64,000 nt of DNA, taken from Psococerastis gibbosa. Its lineage: Eukaryota; Arthropoda; Insecta; Psocodea; Psocidae. The stretch lies in assembly GCA_963971405.1 (NCBI GenBank), contig OZ020487.1, forward strand, positions 40,521,039 through 40,585,038. Direction: 5' to 3'. The notes under the pieces are model-generated. The model had not been told where the DNA came from. It saw only the letters and a list, made by a program, of their open reading frames with translations, and did not search any database. Shown here piece by piece: positions 9,490-21,146 of this stretch (position 1 is the stretch's first letter; each line of letters starts with the position of its first letter). Position numbers and translations under genes: made by a program.

Positions 9490-9970
9490 TTAGGGGGGGT
9501 CAGCGATACTGTAGGTTCCCTTCCACTCCTTGCGATTCTGTACTTCGGCTGCAGTTGCCCCTACAATCCTGAGGTCTCGGCGGACTTTGGCTTCTACTGT
9601 TAGCCTGGGCCGTTCTCGTCTTCTTTTTCCCTCAGCTTCGATATGCCCTACCCTCTTTATCTGTTCAGTTCTGCCCACTACTTTCATCTGGTCCCTGCAA
9701 AATTGACGACCTCGACATAGATTTTGGACAGCCCATTAAATAAGTGTCTCACTGAACACGTGAATTAATTAAGTACCCGCTCTATCACGTCATTTGAGTG
9801 CCTTCTTTCGACGTGACCCCACCATGACAGTCCTTGTTCATCGACTATGCTAGCTGTCTTCATTTCAGCTCTTATTTCGTTCTTCCAGCATCTACCAGCT
9901 AGCGTGAAACCCAGGGACCGTCGCAGTATCCGCATCTCGGCCACGTGCAGTCCTTGTTCTCAAGGCCCAG
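9490..9970 (-). pseudogene. LINE C-terminal remnant, frameshifted
   Basis: In reverse, one frame gives VAEMRILRRSLGFTLAGRCW and LSWWGHVERRHSNDVIERVL. Another gives RRRERPRLTVEAKVRRDLRI then VGATAAEVQNRKEW. This is the standard LINE reverse-transcriptase tail (AEMR..., RRWGHV.RR, GRPR.TW, DR..WR) broken by at least one frameshift. Confidence 0.75.
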
Positions 9971-9975
9971 CTGCC

Positions 9976-10235
9976 CAAATGCGCAGTTTCTCGCATATAT
10001 TTTTATGACGGTCCATTTCTTTCCATTGTTAGTGCTACTTTAATTAACAAGGTTAATTTTTATTACTGTATACTCTATTGTACATGTTTTGTCGGTCCAT
10101 TTTTTAAGTAGGCACGTAATTATTGCCAAATGCGCACCTTCTCGCTGATTACATAAAGCCATAAAATATTTTAACGCTACTGATGACCTTTTACATCAAA
10201 AACATCATTAATGTTGTAATTGCAAATTTTAATGG
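9976..10235. repeat. ~240 bp tandem array, right part
   Basis: AAATGCGCAGTTTCTCGC continues the unit interrupted near 9116. A further unit starts GTCGGTCCATTTTTTAAG at about 10089 and ends with AACATCATTAATGTTGTAAT. Confidence 0.6.
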
Positions 10236-10724
10236 GGTTGGAAGCTATAATAGCCGATAATTTTCAGGCGTACATTAAATGCGCTTTCTAATTACTCACT
10301 TGAGTGACAGCATCGTTATTACTATTCAGCAGTACAATATAGGCTATAGACAATACATGAACACATGATGGATTTTATCCGAAACCGGTCACTATTAAAG
10401 AATTTTACTGTGGATCATTGCGTTCTTTTTCCTCTACTCATGATATTCTCCAAGTTCCACGAAGTCACCAAGGAAACTCTCACAAGGACCTGTGGTTTTA
10501 TCCTGTCAACAATAATTTTTCCTAACCGGGCGCGCTATTAAGAAGAACAAACTACTTAAGTGGGAAATAGTCAAAAATTTAGTCTTCCATCCCTCGTCTT
10601 TAATCAGCCCAGCTGCCCAGTTGAGACTCGATAATCAATGACATAGCCGGAAACATAGAAGGGTCATAACAATTGTTATTAGAATAAATTACCGTACCTG
10701 CTGTACCTGTACCTCATATTTCTT
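10236..10724. other. Unassigned intergenic DNA
   Basis: AT-rich sequence. No gene, repeat family or motif is recognised. Confidence 0.5.
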
Positions 10725-10732
10725 CAATGTAC

Positions 10733-11063
10733 CAGAGCATATTTTATGGAAGCCCCATTGGGACCAGCATGCCCCCAGTGAGGTGATTTTCCCCCTATTT
10801 TTTTTTTTTTTTGTTTTTGCAATATTGCCTCACACAAATTGGGCACAAATTTCAAATTCCAAGACAAACAAAACTATAAATTAGAAAAAAATAATAAAAA
10901 AATAGTCAAAAGTTACGTTGTCCATCGTATTTGTGGCGCCAATTTTGTTTTTAAATTATTATAACTTATTTATGGAGGGGATTGGATACAAGTAAAATTT
11001 ACACTATATAGAATAGGATTTAAATTTGTACCACCCAGTGAAAATTTCTTAAAATATGCTCTG
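10733..11063. mobile_element. hAT-like MITE with perfect 8 bp duplication
   Basis: The ends are CAGAGCATATTTTA and TAAAATATGCTCTG, flanked by CAATGTAC on both sides (10725-10732, 11064-11071). The CAG..CTG ends and 8 bp duplication are hAT hallmarks. It is 331 bp, non-coding and AT-rich, with a poly-T run. Confidence 0.8.
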
Positions 11064-11071
11064 CAATGTAC

Positions 11072-11924
11072 CTTCCATTAAAGTCTAAGCATCCATAATC
11101 AGCTAGGATCAAGCTTAACTACACCCCCCCCCCCTCCAAGCTGCTAAAGAGAGTTTTGCCATTATAATTTTTTTAAATACAAATACACTAATTACCTATC
11201 TATTTAATCGTAAATTAAGCTGAGACACGAGGTCACAATAATAAGGCATTTAAGCATATATCTAATTTAAGAGTTTTTCATCTTCCATACGCCCTCGCCC
11301 CCCCCCCCCCCCCGCCCCCAACAAATCCTTCACCTCAGAGTGAAGATTATATAAAGTTATTGACGTTATTGTTGGTAGTAGTTCAAGTATACGAGTATTA
11401 TACAGTATACTTTATGGTAGTCAGGCCATCTTCATAGATACCCATAGAAATTTGATCATCTGATGGGGATTACTGCTTTTCATATGGATTATCTGAACTG
11501 AGGCTTCAATCCCCCTGGTCTCTCAAGTACCCCCCCCCCCCCCCCCCGTATGGAAATTATTGATGTGGACGGGCTTGGCATGAACTGAATAGGAAGCCAT
11601 CTTCTACATTATTAACCCCCATAAACACAACATAATTAAGATAAAGGGATGAAATTACAATTACCTACCTTACTACATATTGATAAAGGTGAACGTCAAT
11701 AGATTGGCCTATTGTAGTCCAACAAAATTAGGGGTTAACCTCGGAATGAGAGATACTAAGCTATAAACATGTATAAACCCTTTTTGGGTACCCTAAAACT
11801 TGTTGTCTCGCAGACCTACAGATTTCTCAGGGCCAAAAGTAAAAAAAAATCTGTTTTTCACGTATTTTTTTTGCAAATATTTCGTTTCCAATGGGTTTTA
11901 TGCTATTTGTAATTATTATAAATA
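11072..11924. other. Unassigned DNA with poly-C runs
   Basis: Poly-C runs lie near 11123, 11299 and 11531, probably remains of the G/C-cored MITEs, but no paired termini were found. No gene is recognised. Confidence 0.5.
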
Positions 11925-11927
11925 TTA

Positions 11928-12215
11928 GGGGTCTTCACAGTGTTGGTGTTATCGAGTTAGGTGTGTTATCCAAGTTAACACACAAACGTGAGTGTACCTA
12001 GGGAGTGAGTTATCATGCTATATTAAACAGGGTAAACAAGGTGGTAGTAGTCAGACGTTGGTGGCACGGTTGTAAAGAAAGTGGCAGAACTCTATTCTAG
12101 TGCCACATTTGTTTACATTTTTTTGTTCATTTTGGTTATTATAATTTTAAGTATTTACGGTAATTGCTTGTGATAGATTATACAAATAAATTTAAATACT
12201 ACAAAATTTTCAAAT
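11928..12215 (+). mobile_element. Half copy of GGGGTCTTCACAGTG MITE
   Basis: It starts GGGGTCTTCACAGTGTTGGT after TTA and continues through AGTGGCAGAACTCTA and GTAATTGCTTGTGATAGATT, which match the right half of the complete 53409-53923 copy in reverse. The other terminus is missing. Confidence 0.7.
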
Positions 12216-12321
12216 CAATCGGGCAATCAGGCTGTAAAAACAACGGGCATTGCGGTACAGTAGGCCTACTTATTTCCTACGGGACGTACTCTCGTAACAT
12301 AAAATGTAACAATGTAATATT

Positions 12322-12530
12322 GTAGCGTAGTGTTACGGACTCTGACTTTTACCCGGAAGGTTGTTGGTTCGAGTCCCACACTGGCTACAATTTCTTGGCC
12401 ATGCTTCGGAGGGCATGAAATGCAGGCGGTCCCTAGCCTTCCTAGTTGAGTGCAATATCTCCGCTAGGTTGGCTTAGTAATATAAACAATAAAAAGTCCT
12501 TATTTATTTATGTATTGAAGGAAATAAATT
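12322..12530 (+). repeat. T1 tRNA-like SINE
   Basis: It begins GTAGCGTAGTGTTACGGACT and carries GGTTGTTGGTTCGAGTCCCA (box B). CCATGCTTCGGAGGGCATG, GGCTTAGTAATATAAACAA and a T/A-rich end follow. It is the best-preserved head of the family together with the copy at 28915. Confidence 0.75.
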
Positions 12531-12539
12531 GATGTTATA

Positions 12540-12785
12540 ATTGAACAGAAATTATTATTTTTTTATGCTTTGGGCTTCTTTTTTATTAAACATTAAATTT
12601 TAATTTTAATCTGATTGTTAAATCTAGTTTGGAAGTACGCTTTCCGATGGACCACGGCCTATCATCCCGGATTTTACTGCCTTACATTACAATTAATCTA
12701 AAAATAAAGAAATTAAATTTATATTTTTATTATTTGGACTTTTTTTATTAAACATTTAATTTTAATTTTAATTGTTAAATCTAGT
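12540..12785. repeat. Duplicated AT-rich segment
   Basis: CATTAAATTTTAATTTTAAT with GTTAAATCTAG occurs near 12590 and again near 12750. About 175 bp separates the two copies. It is otherwise featureless. Confidence 0.5.
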
Positions 12786-13274
12786 AGTCTCATGCAGAGC
12801 TAATTGTATCCCTAGGTCAACAGATAATCCACGTGAAAATATCGGAATGCACATGTTGTTAAGTGTAACGATTTTAGGGGTAAGGGGCCTGCGCCGTGAC
12901 CAACCCCCTTGCATCGCTCACTCAGTGTGCGCTACACGTGAAGCTCAGCACTTAGACGAGCTAAACCGAGTTTTCGTGTCCTCTCACCAGGTTTCCCCTT
13001 CGCACCGGTAATCAGTGTCTGTTTGCGTGGTGTTCAATTAACTAACTAACGGATATCTATAACAATTTGGATAGAGGAGAACGCGTTGCTGCCTGGGTAA
13101 GTGAAGTAGAGATCTCGTTTATATGGTAGGTAATATTTAAAATAAACAAATAAATAATTATTTATTTGCAAACAAATAAAATAAAATGCAAATCTTGTAC
13201 AGACAATTGAGTACAATTTAAATTCGTTCATGGTACAATTTTGTTTTACTAAGTTACGACAATACTGTTGGTCA
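12786..13274. other. Unassigned DNA
   Basis: A 79-codon open frame at 12772-13011 has no signal peptide, domain or motif that I recognise. The segment 13135-13190 is a run of AAATAA-type words. Confidence 0.45.
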
Positions 13275-13520
13275 AAGTGCGTGTCGAGTCCCGGTCACCT
13301 CCGAATTAATCGTGTGACTTTACTATGTTCCCCAAGTGGTTCGGAATCCACTAGAATCAGTAGGCCCACCCTGTCAGTCACTCTTCTTCTCCATGAGGTA
13401 AAGGAGTCTGCCCTTAGGGTACCCCAAGTTAAGCAACAGACTCACTCCCCCACCAGGCTGAGAGGGTTGCTTCAAGCAGAAACGCTGAAAGCAGTCGTTT
13501 GAAAACAAACAATAATATTG
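13275..13520 (+). repeat. SINE-B copy lacking the head
   Basis: It starts inside the family at GTGCGTGTCGAGTCCCGGTC, includes the core GTGGTTCGGAATCCACTAGA and ends GCAGAAACGCTGAAAGCAG followed by AAC-type bases. The 5S-like head is absent. Confidence 0.7.
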
Positions 13521-13984
13521 GTTCTAGTACTTGGTAGGTACTGTATATACAATATATTGCACAATTATTTTCAGAGAAGTTTCGACCAATTTTGGTCTAC
13601 GACAGCATCCGTTTAGGACCTTTCGTAGGGGAGTTTAAAAAGAAATTGGTTTTGTATTAGTTGATATATTTTCTCAAAAAAAAACTCATGGTATCTATGG
13701 AAAAGTTTGGGAACCCCTGTCATTGAGTATAACTGTATTCCTCAAATATAGTCGGGAATAGTCCAGTCAGAAACTAGACTATGAAAGGAAAGGTCGAGCG
13801 AGGTTTCAGACAACATGTCTGCCTGGTCCGGTTACCTTCACCAGTATGGAAAAAAGCGACGTCCGGTCATGTGGCTGATCAAACCCCCTCAAATGGTGCG
13901 GTGATTGCGGAGGAGGAGCCTTTACCAGTCGTCAGGTCTAGACCTTCACCGGGTTGTCGTTCCACAAATGCTGTTTTGTTTATT
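13521..13984. other. Unassigned DNA
   Basis: No gene or repeat is recognised. The 98-codon frame from 13781 runs into a SINE-B fragment and is not credible. Confidence 0.4.
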
Positions 13985-14115
13985 TGTTTTGTTTTTCCTA
14001 CGCCTGCTTTCAGCGTTTCTGCTTTTTTTAAATCGACCCTGGCGGGGGAAGTGAGTTTGTTTATTAACTTGAGGTGACACCCCAGGGAGAGACTCCTTCA
14101 CCTGACAGGGGACCA
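13985..14115 (-). repeat. SINE-B 3' fragment
   Basis: ACGCCTGCTTTCAGCGTTTC, TGGCGGGGGAAGTGAGT and TTATTAACTTGAGG are the 3' portion of SINE-B in reverse. The core and head are missing. Confidence 0.65.
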
Positions 14116-14424
14116 GATTAGGCCGTTGAGAAATTTGTCATTTTAACAAATGGGTAGTTGGAAAGATTTCTGAAGCTGGCATTAAATCGACGAGCAACTC
14201 AGAGTTAGTCAGCAACATTACCCAACAACATCACCAAGTGGCATCGATGCTTTATAGCTGAGTGTTTCTACACAGTGATATTGGCATAATCATCCCAAAC
14301 ACCTTCACACCCATACCCAGCACCTATTACAATAATATTACACTTTTTCACTAAATAAGTAAATGCAATTTAATAATTTGCAACAATTTCAAATCATTTA
14401 TTTTTCTTTTCTTTTCTTTTTAAA
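14116..14424. other. Unassigned DNA
   Basis: Nothing is recognised. Confidence 0.4.
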
Positions 14425-14590
14425 AGCTACTCGCATACATATACAAGTTAATGAATGTATCCGATTGACCTCTTCAGTCGGCTCTGTAGGTTAATACCAG
14501 TGTTGAGTAACGACACGTCTCCGATTGCAAGACGTGTAGAGATTCGCACAAGAACAAACACGCTACCACCTTGCCATCGAAGTCGATTCG
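14425..14590 (-). repeat. T3 tRNA-like SINE
   Basis: Reversed, it reads CTTCGATGGCAAGGTGGTAG, CTTGTGCGAATCTCTACACG and GGATACATTCATTAACTTG, matching 6378 and 18178. Confidence 0.65.
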
Positions 14591-16132
14591 CAGCTTTTAC
14601 AATAATTACAGTATGTAGAACTCTATTGTAACCTATTGCGAATTTTGTAAGAAGAGCTTCATAATCGACATGTTATAGATTCTCTTCAACAGTTCCCATA
14701 CTTTGGACAATCTCCAAGCCTGTTTTTATACTCTCTGGAGCCTTAATGACCGTTCTGGACCGTGGCCAACAACCCTTGCTCCGCACCCGAAAAAGGGGTT
14801 GAAACTGATGAAAATCACCAAGTACTGCTGACGATGAGAAATGCCTGCTGACAAATAGCTTTCAGTTGCCACTGTTTATTAAAGCCTGGCTTTAACTTAA
14901 CTCGTCATATCGTTTTCATACTTTTCACTTCCACACAATTAAAAATGAAAGTAATTTTTTTTAATTGCCTCTAAGGACAGTATCAGAATGATTGTGAATT
15001 TAAGTTAAATTTGCCATTGTCCCAAATCTAAATCAACGGACGTGCAGCGTGCGAGTCAAGTTCTCTCACAACCCCCCCACCCCCCCCCCCCCCTCCCCCC
15101 TTAATAATCATATCTTTGCTTCATAAAGAATATTAAGAATTATACGAACTAACTATAACTGTACAGACCATCTAAAATAACTATTTATAAAGGAAGCTTT
15201 CGTTGAAATTCAAAAACATAAACTACTTATATTCCTGAAATCGCTCACCACCAAAACACTAGATTTATAACAAAACAACCATTGAATGAATGAATGATTG
15301 AATCGTTTATTTCTCATCTCTACAAAACAATATGCAATATAAAAAACAATAGTTTTGCCTTATTATGGACTAGACCCAGTTTAGGGGGAAAATTTTAATT
15401 TAGAATAGATTAACTTTCTTGGAAGTAAATTTGTATAAATGAATGTATTCTATGGTATCGTAATTGCATGGTATGGTAATTGTATGGAGTAGGTATCGTG
15501 TATGCACGTGATGGAATTACTATACCATTAATACAAATACGTCCACAAGCCCCCTACCGTACACACAAATACAAGCTCAACTCACGGGTGTAGACAACTA
15601 AAACGAATTACGCTAGGAGATAAAAACAATGAATAATGTAAAACTTAAAAAAAAGAACAATGAACAATTGGATTTCAACAAAAATACCCGCAGTTTGAAA
15701 CTTTATTAGAATAGAATAGAATATTTATTATATGCCAACAACAGAAAGAAATCGATCCAATCCGAAGTCATTTACAATAACAACATAGCAATTAGAAATT
15801 TACAACACAGAAATATTTCACAATTAAAATTGAAAGTAATTAGGTAAGCGTTAATAAGCAATCGTCAATTCATAAAACCCCGTAAACAAATTTTAAACAG
15901 AGGTAGGCTGCAAAAGGGGTCTAGATCACCGTGTTGGTTAATTGATTTTTTATTACAATAAATACCCCCCCCCCCTCCTGCATCCGATTTAAGTTCTTTG
16001 TATACATTGTATTTCTCGCTTCTTTTAGTCCCCACATGACTGTTTCATATATTGAATGAACTGTTTTTAACTTTGTAAAATTTAATAATTAATTGTCAGG
16101 TAAGTAGGTAACAAACTAACTATAGTTACACC
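14591..16132. other. Unassigned DNA with homopolymer runs
   Basis: A C-rich tract lies at 15068-15101, a shorter one near 15966, and a few AATAG units at 15705-15722. No open frame of interest or repeat family is recognised over 1.5 kb. Confidence 0.45.
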
Positions 16133-16456
16133 TAGGGTTGCCAACCGTACAGAGTATCGTACTCTATTTCATACATGTATACTCAACAAACTGGACGTCA
16201 CTTAGAGCTAGTACGCAAAAATTCTCTTTTTTTGGAGCAGTGGGATGAGAGGTATAGGGCATAGTTTAAGTGTCAAGAGGCTTTTTCCAGCTTTAAAAAA
16301 ATAAAAATTTGTTAAACACTCTGAAAACATCGAAATAAATATTGTTTTAAATATAGTAATATACTGGGTACTATTTTGTGTAATACTGTACTCTTTTTTT
16401 TACCATCCCAGAATCCAGATATAATTTATTTCCAAGAAAAAAGGTTGGCAACCCTA
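16133..16456. mobile_element. MITE with TAGGGTTGCCAACC ends
   Basis: The left end TAGGGTTGCCAACC is the exact inverse of the right end GGTTGGCAACCCTA. The 324 bp interior is AT-rich and non-coding. The duplication is not clear, so the superfamily is undetermined. Confidence 0.7.
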
Positions 16457-16501
16457 AATACATCACACACGGGCCAATGCCTCGCGGTGACTTAACTTGA
16501 C

Positions 16502-16790
16502 TTAATTAGGCGCGATCAGCCCAAGGGGACTTTTGGCCGCTCTGACGATTTCCCTCCATCTTTGCCGATCCTCAGCAGCCGCTGTCGAATCTGCTGCCTC
16601 GACGCCAACTCGAAGGAGGTCCTCCTGGAACTGGTCCGCCCATCTTCGCCTTGGTCTTCCTCTTGTTCTTCTTCCGCGGGGGATTGCTTCCCACACGGCC
16701 TTTGGAGGTCTGTGGTCCGGCATCCGGTGCACATGTCCTATCCATTGTAGCCTTTTTGCTCTAAGATCGACAATGACGACGAGGGTATCT
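16502..16790 (-). pseudogene. LINE reverse-transcriptase C-terminal fragment
   Basis: The reverse frame contains LRAKRLQWIGHVHRMPDHRP, GRRTRGRPRRRW, FQEDLLRVGV and DRQRWREIVRAAKSP, the LINE tail pattern. It ends in ...GLIAPN and a stop. The same 3' end occurs at 29455-29545. The frame is intact over about 95 residues. Confidence 0.8.
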
Positions 16791-16799
16791 GCCTCGCGG

Positions 16800-17036
16800 T
16801 AAATGATGTAAATTGCTATAACTTGTATTTTTTTGTTTTATTGTAAAATATAATTTTATTAAAAAAATAATCGAATAAAGAGCTAACGATAATAACAAAC
16901 CAGCATAAACTGCGCATTACGCCTGTGGATTGCATTGGTACCAATTTTCGTTTATTTGTCTACTAAATAATCAATTCTATTTTAAGGTATCTACTATATC
17001 CGATAAAAGCGACAGCTCAACCTAACGTATTTCCAC
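16800..17036. other. Unassigned DNA
   Basis: AT-rich sequence; nothing is recognised. Confidence 0.4.
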
Positions 17037-17048
17037 TACCTCCTCCTT

Positions 17049-17327
17049 AGCCGGCCGCCATACCAAGTTGAAACCAGAGGACCAGAGCAGGTTCAAAGCT
17101 GCAGATAACTTGGTCGTGTGCAGAGTGCCGGTAGGGAAACACTTGTCCTGGTCACCTCCGAACTAATCGTGTGACTTCACTGTGTTTCCCAAGTGGTTCG
17201 GAATCCACTGTAATCAGGAAGTCCACTGTCCTATGGGCTGGCATAGGACAGTCAAGTCGGAGTCGCTCTATGGGTCCAAATATGAGGCCTAAGTCGTTAT
17301 TAACCCGACGAACACTACTACTACTAT
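17049..17327 (+). repeat. SINE-A copy with 12 bp target duplication
   Basis: It starts GCCGGCCGCCATACCAAGTT and ends in a short (TAC)n tail. TACCTCCTCCTT flanks it at 17037-17048 and 17328-17339. The right duplication abuts a LINE remnant. Confidence 0.85.
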
Positions 17328-17560
17328 TACCTCCTCCTTCTACAGCCCTTGATGAGCTTCGGCCTGCTCAACAACAATCCAGTCTTCTCGGTTTTGTACA
17401 ACGCTCCACCATCTACGGACTCCCAACTCGCGAAGGTCAGTTTCCAACCTTCCAGCGTTTTCGAGGACGTCCTGTCAGTCGTCTTCCTGTCATGCTTGCT
17501 TTGTACATCTTTTCGGCATGCGGGGTCACCTGACATTCTTACGACGTGTTTCCTCTACCT
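17328..17560 (-). pseudogene. LINE C-terminal remnant
   Basis: The 3' segment resembles 41039-41237 (CAGCCCTTGATGAGCTTCGG against CAGCCCTTGGTGAGCCTTGG). The frame gives LEGWKLTFASWESVDGGALY, a decayed form of the ..DLRELGV..WW.V.. tail. Confidence 0.6.
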
Positions 17561-17874
17561 ACTAGTTAATAATTGAGAATGAAAGTTCCTTAACTATACT
17601 GTATGAAGAACTCTCACTGCTAAACTAGCCTACCATAATTCCATATTTTCGCGGTCCTTTTCTGATCAAAATGAGACAACACATAGCCTAGTGACCTAGC
17701 GTAAAGAACCTATATGCTGGTTTATATATCTGCGGATGTAATAAATAAGTTAACTGCTTCTCGCAGTCCTGTATGTCGCACACGGCAAGTTGTACATTAA
17801 CTATTATTAAGGTTCATAGTTCATCAAACAAAAACAAAAAAAACTATTATTAAGTAACTTGGGAAAATTACGAA
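17561..17874. other. Unassigned DNA
   Basis: Nothing is recognised. Confidence 0.4.
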
Positions 17875-18140
17875 ACCACTGAGGTGTCTATATAGAAAAA
17901 CTAATAAACAAACAAAAACTTAGTGTTTTATCAAAACTTGTTATAACAACTAGGCCTATAGCAACAATTTGTAAATCACAAATAATCGTTGAAAAAAACC
18001 ACTGGTGTTAAAACAAAACTTGTAGATACTTGTGCTAATTCAAGTAATAATTCTAGTTATAGTTGTTATAACAAGTTTTGGTAAACCATTCATTTTTTGT
18101 TTGTTTATTAAAATGAAATGCCTCGAAGTTTTCTGGAAAA
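17875..18140. mobile_element. MITE-like element with AATAAACAAACAAAAAC arms
   Basis: The left arm has AATAAACAAACAAAAACTTA and CAAAACTTGTTATAACAACTA. The right arm has TAGTTGTTATAACAAG and TTTTTGTTTGTTTATT, the inverse. Related pieces lie at 24985-25170 and in the hairpin at 32234-32302. Confidence 0.6.
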
Positions 18141-18177
18141 ACGAAATTGATCAATTAGAATTGCTGGTCAATTAAGG

Positions 18178-18372
18178 ACTTCGATGGCATAGTGGTAGCT
18201 TGTTCATACTTGTGCGAGTCTGTACAATTCATGCGATCGGTGACCTGTCGTAACTCAACACAGATATTACCTACAGAGGTGACTGAAGAGGTTATTTGGA
18301 TACATTCATTGAATTGTTTGTATGCGAATATTCTTTTTATTAAACAAAATAATAATAATAATAATAATAATT
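18178..18372 (+). repeat. T3 tRNA-like SINE with (AAT)n tail
   Basis: ACTTCGATGGCATAGTGGTAG opens the element, CTTGTGCGAGTCTGTACA follows, and it ends with GGATACATTCATTGAATTG and an (AAT)n tail at 18349-18370. This is the copy with the clearest 3' tail. Confidence 0.75.
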
Positions 18373-19141
18373 CCCTATGTTAATTCTTTGTTTCCCTAAA
18401 AACTTTTTCTCAATGTATCATAATTAACGTACGCATAAACCTGTGCTTGGAAGGCCAAATTAAAAATATTAGAAATTATTTGCTTCACCAAATACCATAA
18501 CGGAATAAGATACCAACATTATTCTCACAAAGGCATCATCTACAATTTAATTTCCGCAAAATGCTGAATTTATGCAATGAACCCTCTCTTTTGCAACTGG
18601 ATTGACAAATTTTACAATAACTTCTATCTCCCTAAAGTAGGTTGGGGAGGTAAAATAATTCAGTACTATTTTGCAATGCACAAGTTTATCAAGTTAGGAA
18701 TAACTAAAGGTTCATCTCTCCTACCCGCAACTTCAGGTTAATGATCCCGTTCGTTACCTCTCTGTTTCTTTGTGTTCAGCTTCAGCACAGTATTATGGAT
18801 GTTTTAATTCAGGGATACGTTTTTCATGCAGATAATAAAAACATATCTTACATCTAAATTTAATTACAGTAAAAGGCTACCCACTTGACAATTTTTGAAA
18901 CCCTATTTTAATGCATTAGTAGATTTATTTTTTACCTCTTTAAATTGTTATTCTTTCCTAAAAACCTTTATTTAGTAGGAGCATTAATTATTATAAATTA
19001 TATTTACATTCTTAAGCTAACTTTTATATTGTATTGTTACAATTATTGTCAACTAGCTTATTTCTACAGGCCATGGGCTTGCAAGAATTATTCAGACGCA
19101 CTTTTGTTTTTCTACCTAGCTCAGCACTGACTTACTTCAGC
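18373..19141. other. Unassigned DNA
   Basis: AT-rich sequence; no gene or repeat is recognised. Confidence 0.45.
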
Positions 19142-19144
19142 TTA

Positions 19145-19528
19145 GGTGCCCATTCCATTGACCGGCTAGGGCTATTTCCAACAACGGTGACGTGGTAGCA
19201 GACATTCAAGACTTAGGTGGCGGTTCCACCGACCTCGCATTGCAGAATTGACGGAAATGTTTATTTTCCTCTAGGCCATAGTTAAAATTGATCAATGATC
19301 ATACAGTAAAATCACAAACAAATAAACTAATATTACAAAATGGCGTCATGGGATATGTTAAGTACAAACATTTTAATAGATTTCTATAAAAAGAAAAATT
19401 CTAATTTCCGTCAATGTCATTTGCATTCTGCAATGTGATGTCGGTGGAAACGCTACCTAAGTCTTGAATGTCTGCTACCACGTCACCGTTGTTGGAAATA
19501 GCCCTAGCCGGTCAATGGAATGGGCGCC
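19145..19528. mobile_element. MITE-1 copy 3
   Basis: A 384 bp element with GGTGCCCATTCCATTGACC and inverse ends, flanked by TTA at 19142-19144 and 19529-19531. Confidence 0.85.
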
Positions 19529-19531
19529 TTA

Positions 19532-19839
19532 GTACGGTATTACAGGATCGTGCGCGTGAAAGATTATATGGTGCTTTTTGCTTTTTGGGTGGAACCTATG
19601 ATAGCCGACGTCACTGGCTCAGTACGGAGCGCATCGATAGTGTGAGTCTCCGGGCCTTGCGTTTGCTGTTAGTTTCCCGTTTAAACTTCCATCTTTCATA
19701 GTAGAGCGTAGTGAGCCTTTCAAAACTACGGACCGAAGACCGACACTACTATCATGTGGAATAACTACCTGAGTTTACGCAAACGAACGGGTCGGAGGAA
19801 GGACAAGAAGGAATCGTAAAAAAGTGTTAAAAGTCGTTC
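19532..19839. other. Unassigned DNA
   Basis: Nothing is recognised. The 77-codon frame at 19468-19701 begins inside MITE-1 and is not credible. Confidence 0.4.
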
Positions 19840-20175
19840 ATTTTTAATGCCTGCACATATTTTGGCTAGATATTTTGTCCCAAATGCTAAGGTATTGAGG
19901 CGAATAGGTACAGAACCCAAGTTGCTGTTGACGGTTAAGAAATGGAACTATTCCAGCCATGTGATGGGGAACGCAAAAGATCGCACTCTGCATATATTCT
20001 AAGGGAAGATAGAAGAACTGACGGTTACCGGCAGAAGAAAAACATCCTGGTTGAAAAATCTGCCGCAGTGGTTTGGCAGGATCACGACTTCCCTTTTCAG
20101 AGCTGAAGTCTCCAAGGTCCGAATTGTCATGATGATCACCAATCTTCGATAGAAGAGGCATTTAAAGAAGATGAA
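19840..20175 (+). pseudogene. LINE reverse-transcriptase C-terminal remnant
   Basis: A plus-strand frame gives GRRKTSWLKNLRQWFGRITT then SLFRAEVSKVRIVMMITNLR, a well-known end of LINE ORF2 proteins (GRRKTSWLKNLR). The upstream part is frameshifted (GKIE..). The tail matches 1525-1600 and 26812-26870. Confidence 0.75.
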
Positions 20176-21146
20176 ACCTCAACTTTGGAATCGCTATTAA
20201 ATTAAAAATCTGTGCAATCTGTTATTTCTCCCTGGTTCAGTTTCCTGTCTGGGTCGGTTTGACTTCTTCCAATTAGAAATTTCATGAATTAATTAAATGC
20301 TGCCATGTTTTCAACGTGGATTTTGACAGTTAAACAACCAGTGCAAACGTTTGTAGATGAAGTAATCGAGCCGGCAGCTGTCAGAACCAAGAGATGCCAC
20401 AATGTCAGTATTCCAGCACGCTTGTATAAATGGGTTTTGGTTTTTGAAAGTCGCAGCTGGGGTGTGTGGTATTAGGGTAGCCGACAATTGTTAAAGTGCT
20501 GACTGCTAGATTTCATGGCCCAAGATTTTAAAGTTGGAAAGTTTCTTAATTTGACTTGATGGTCGGAAGTTTTGCCTCTTGCCGATCACTTGTCTCTATA
20601 GGAGTTCGATGTGTGACTATACCCTTTCTTCTGTGCTTTGTTTAGTCATGCTTCTGCCTGATGCATTGCGTCAATGGTAAGCTCGTCTCAGCTTGCCCAG
20701 ACGTTTTACTGAATCTCTCTTAGAGTTTTTTCTGTGTAATTTATTTCATCAGCAAAATCTGCTCGTTACTATACGCTCGAAAGTCAAGTCTGATTACATA
20801 CTAGTTAATATCCCGGAACATACTGTAAATGTGAGTAATGAATGCAACCAAGTCATTTTTATTAGGGTTCCAAATATTGCATGAACGAAAAATTCCCAAG
20901 TGAGGGCAATAGAAAATATCGGGGGATTATGCTGGATTCCCACACAATAAAACGTTACGATGACTAAAATTCTCTAGTGCGGGTAGATGCTCGACGGCTA
21001 ACATACAGGTATACTCGTAGTTGAAAGATTATTAAATTACGCACATTTCCATGAACCGCATATTCGGTAGGTTGTCTTCGCTCGCCTTCTTACTCAACGG
21101 AGTATTAGGCAGTCAGCCATAAATAGTGAAGAATATGATGCAAATA
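20176..21146. other. Unassigned DNA
   Basis: No gene, repeat or strong motif is recognised across about 970 bp. Confidence 0.45.

Noticed and set aside
17171-17533. Open frames repeated in six places (also 31119, 45791, 46552, 51211, 58118)
   Set aside because: Each lies within SINE-A, which has no coding capacity; similarity reflects the repeat and not a protein family.
19844-20161. 105-codon minus-strand frame
   Set aside because: It is the shadow of a plus-strand LINE tail with the GRRKTSWLKNLRQW signature.
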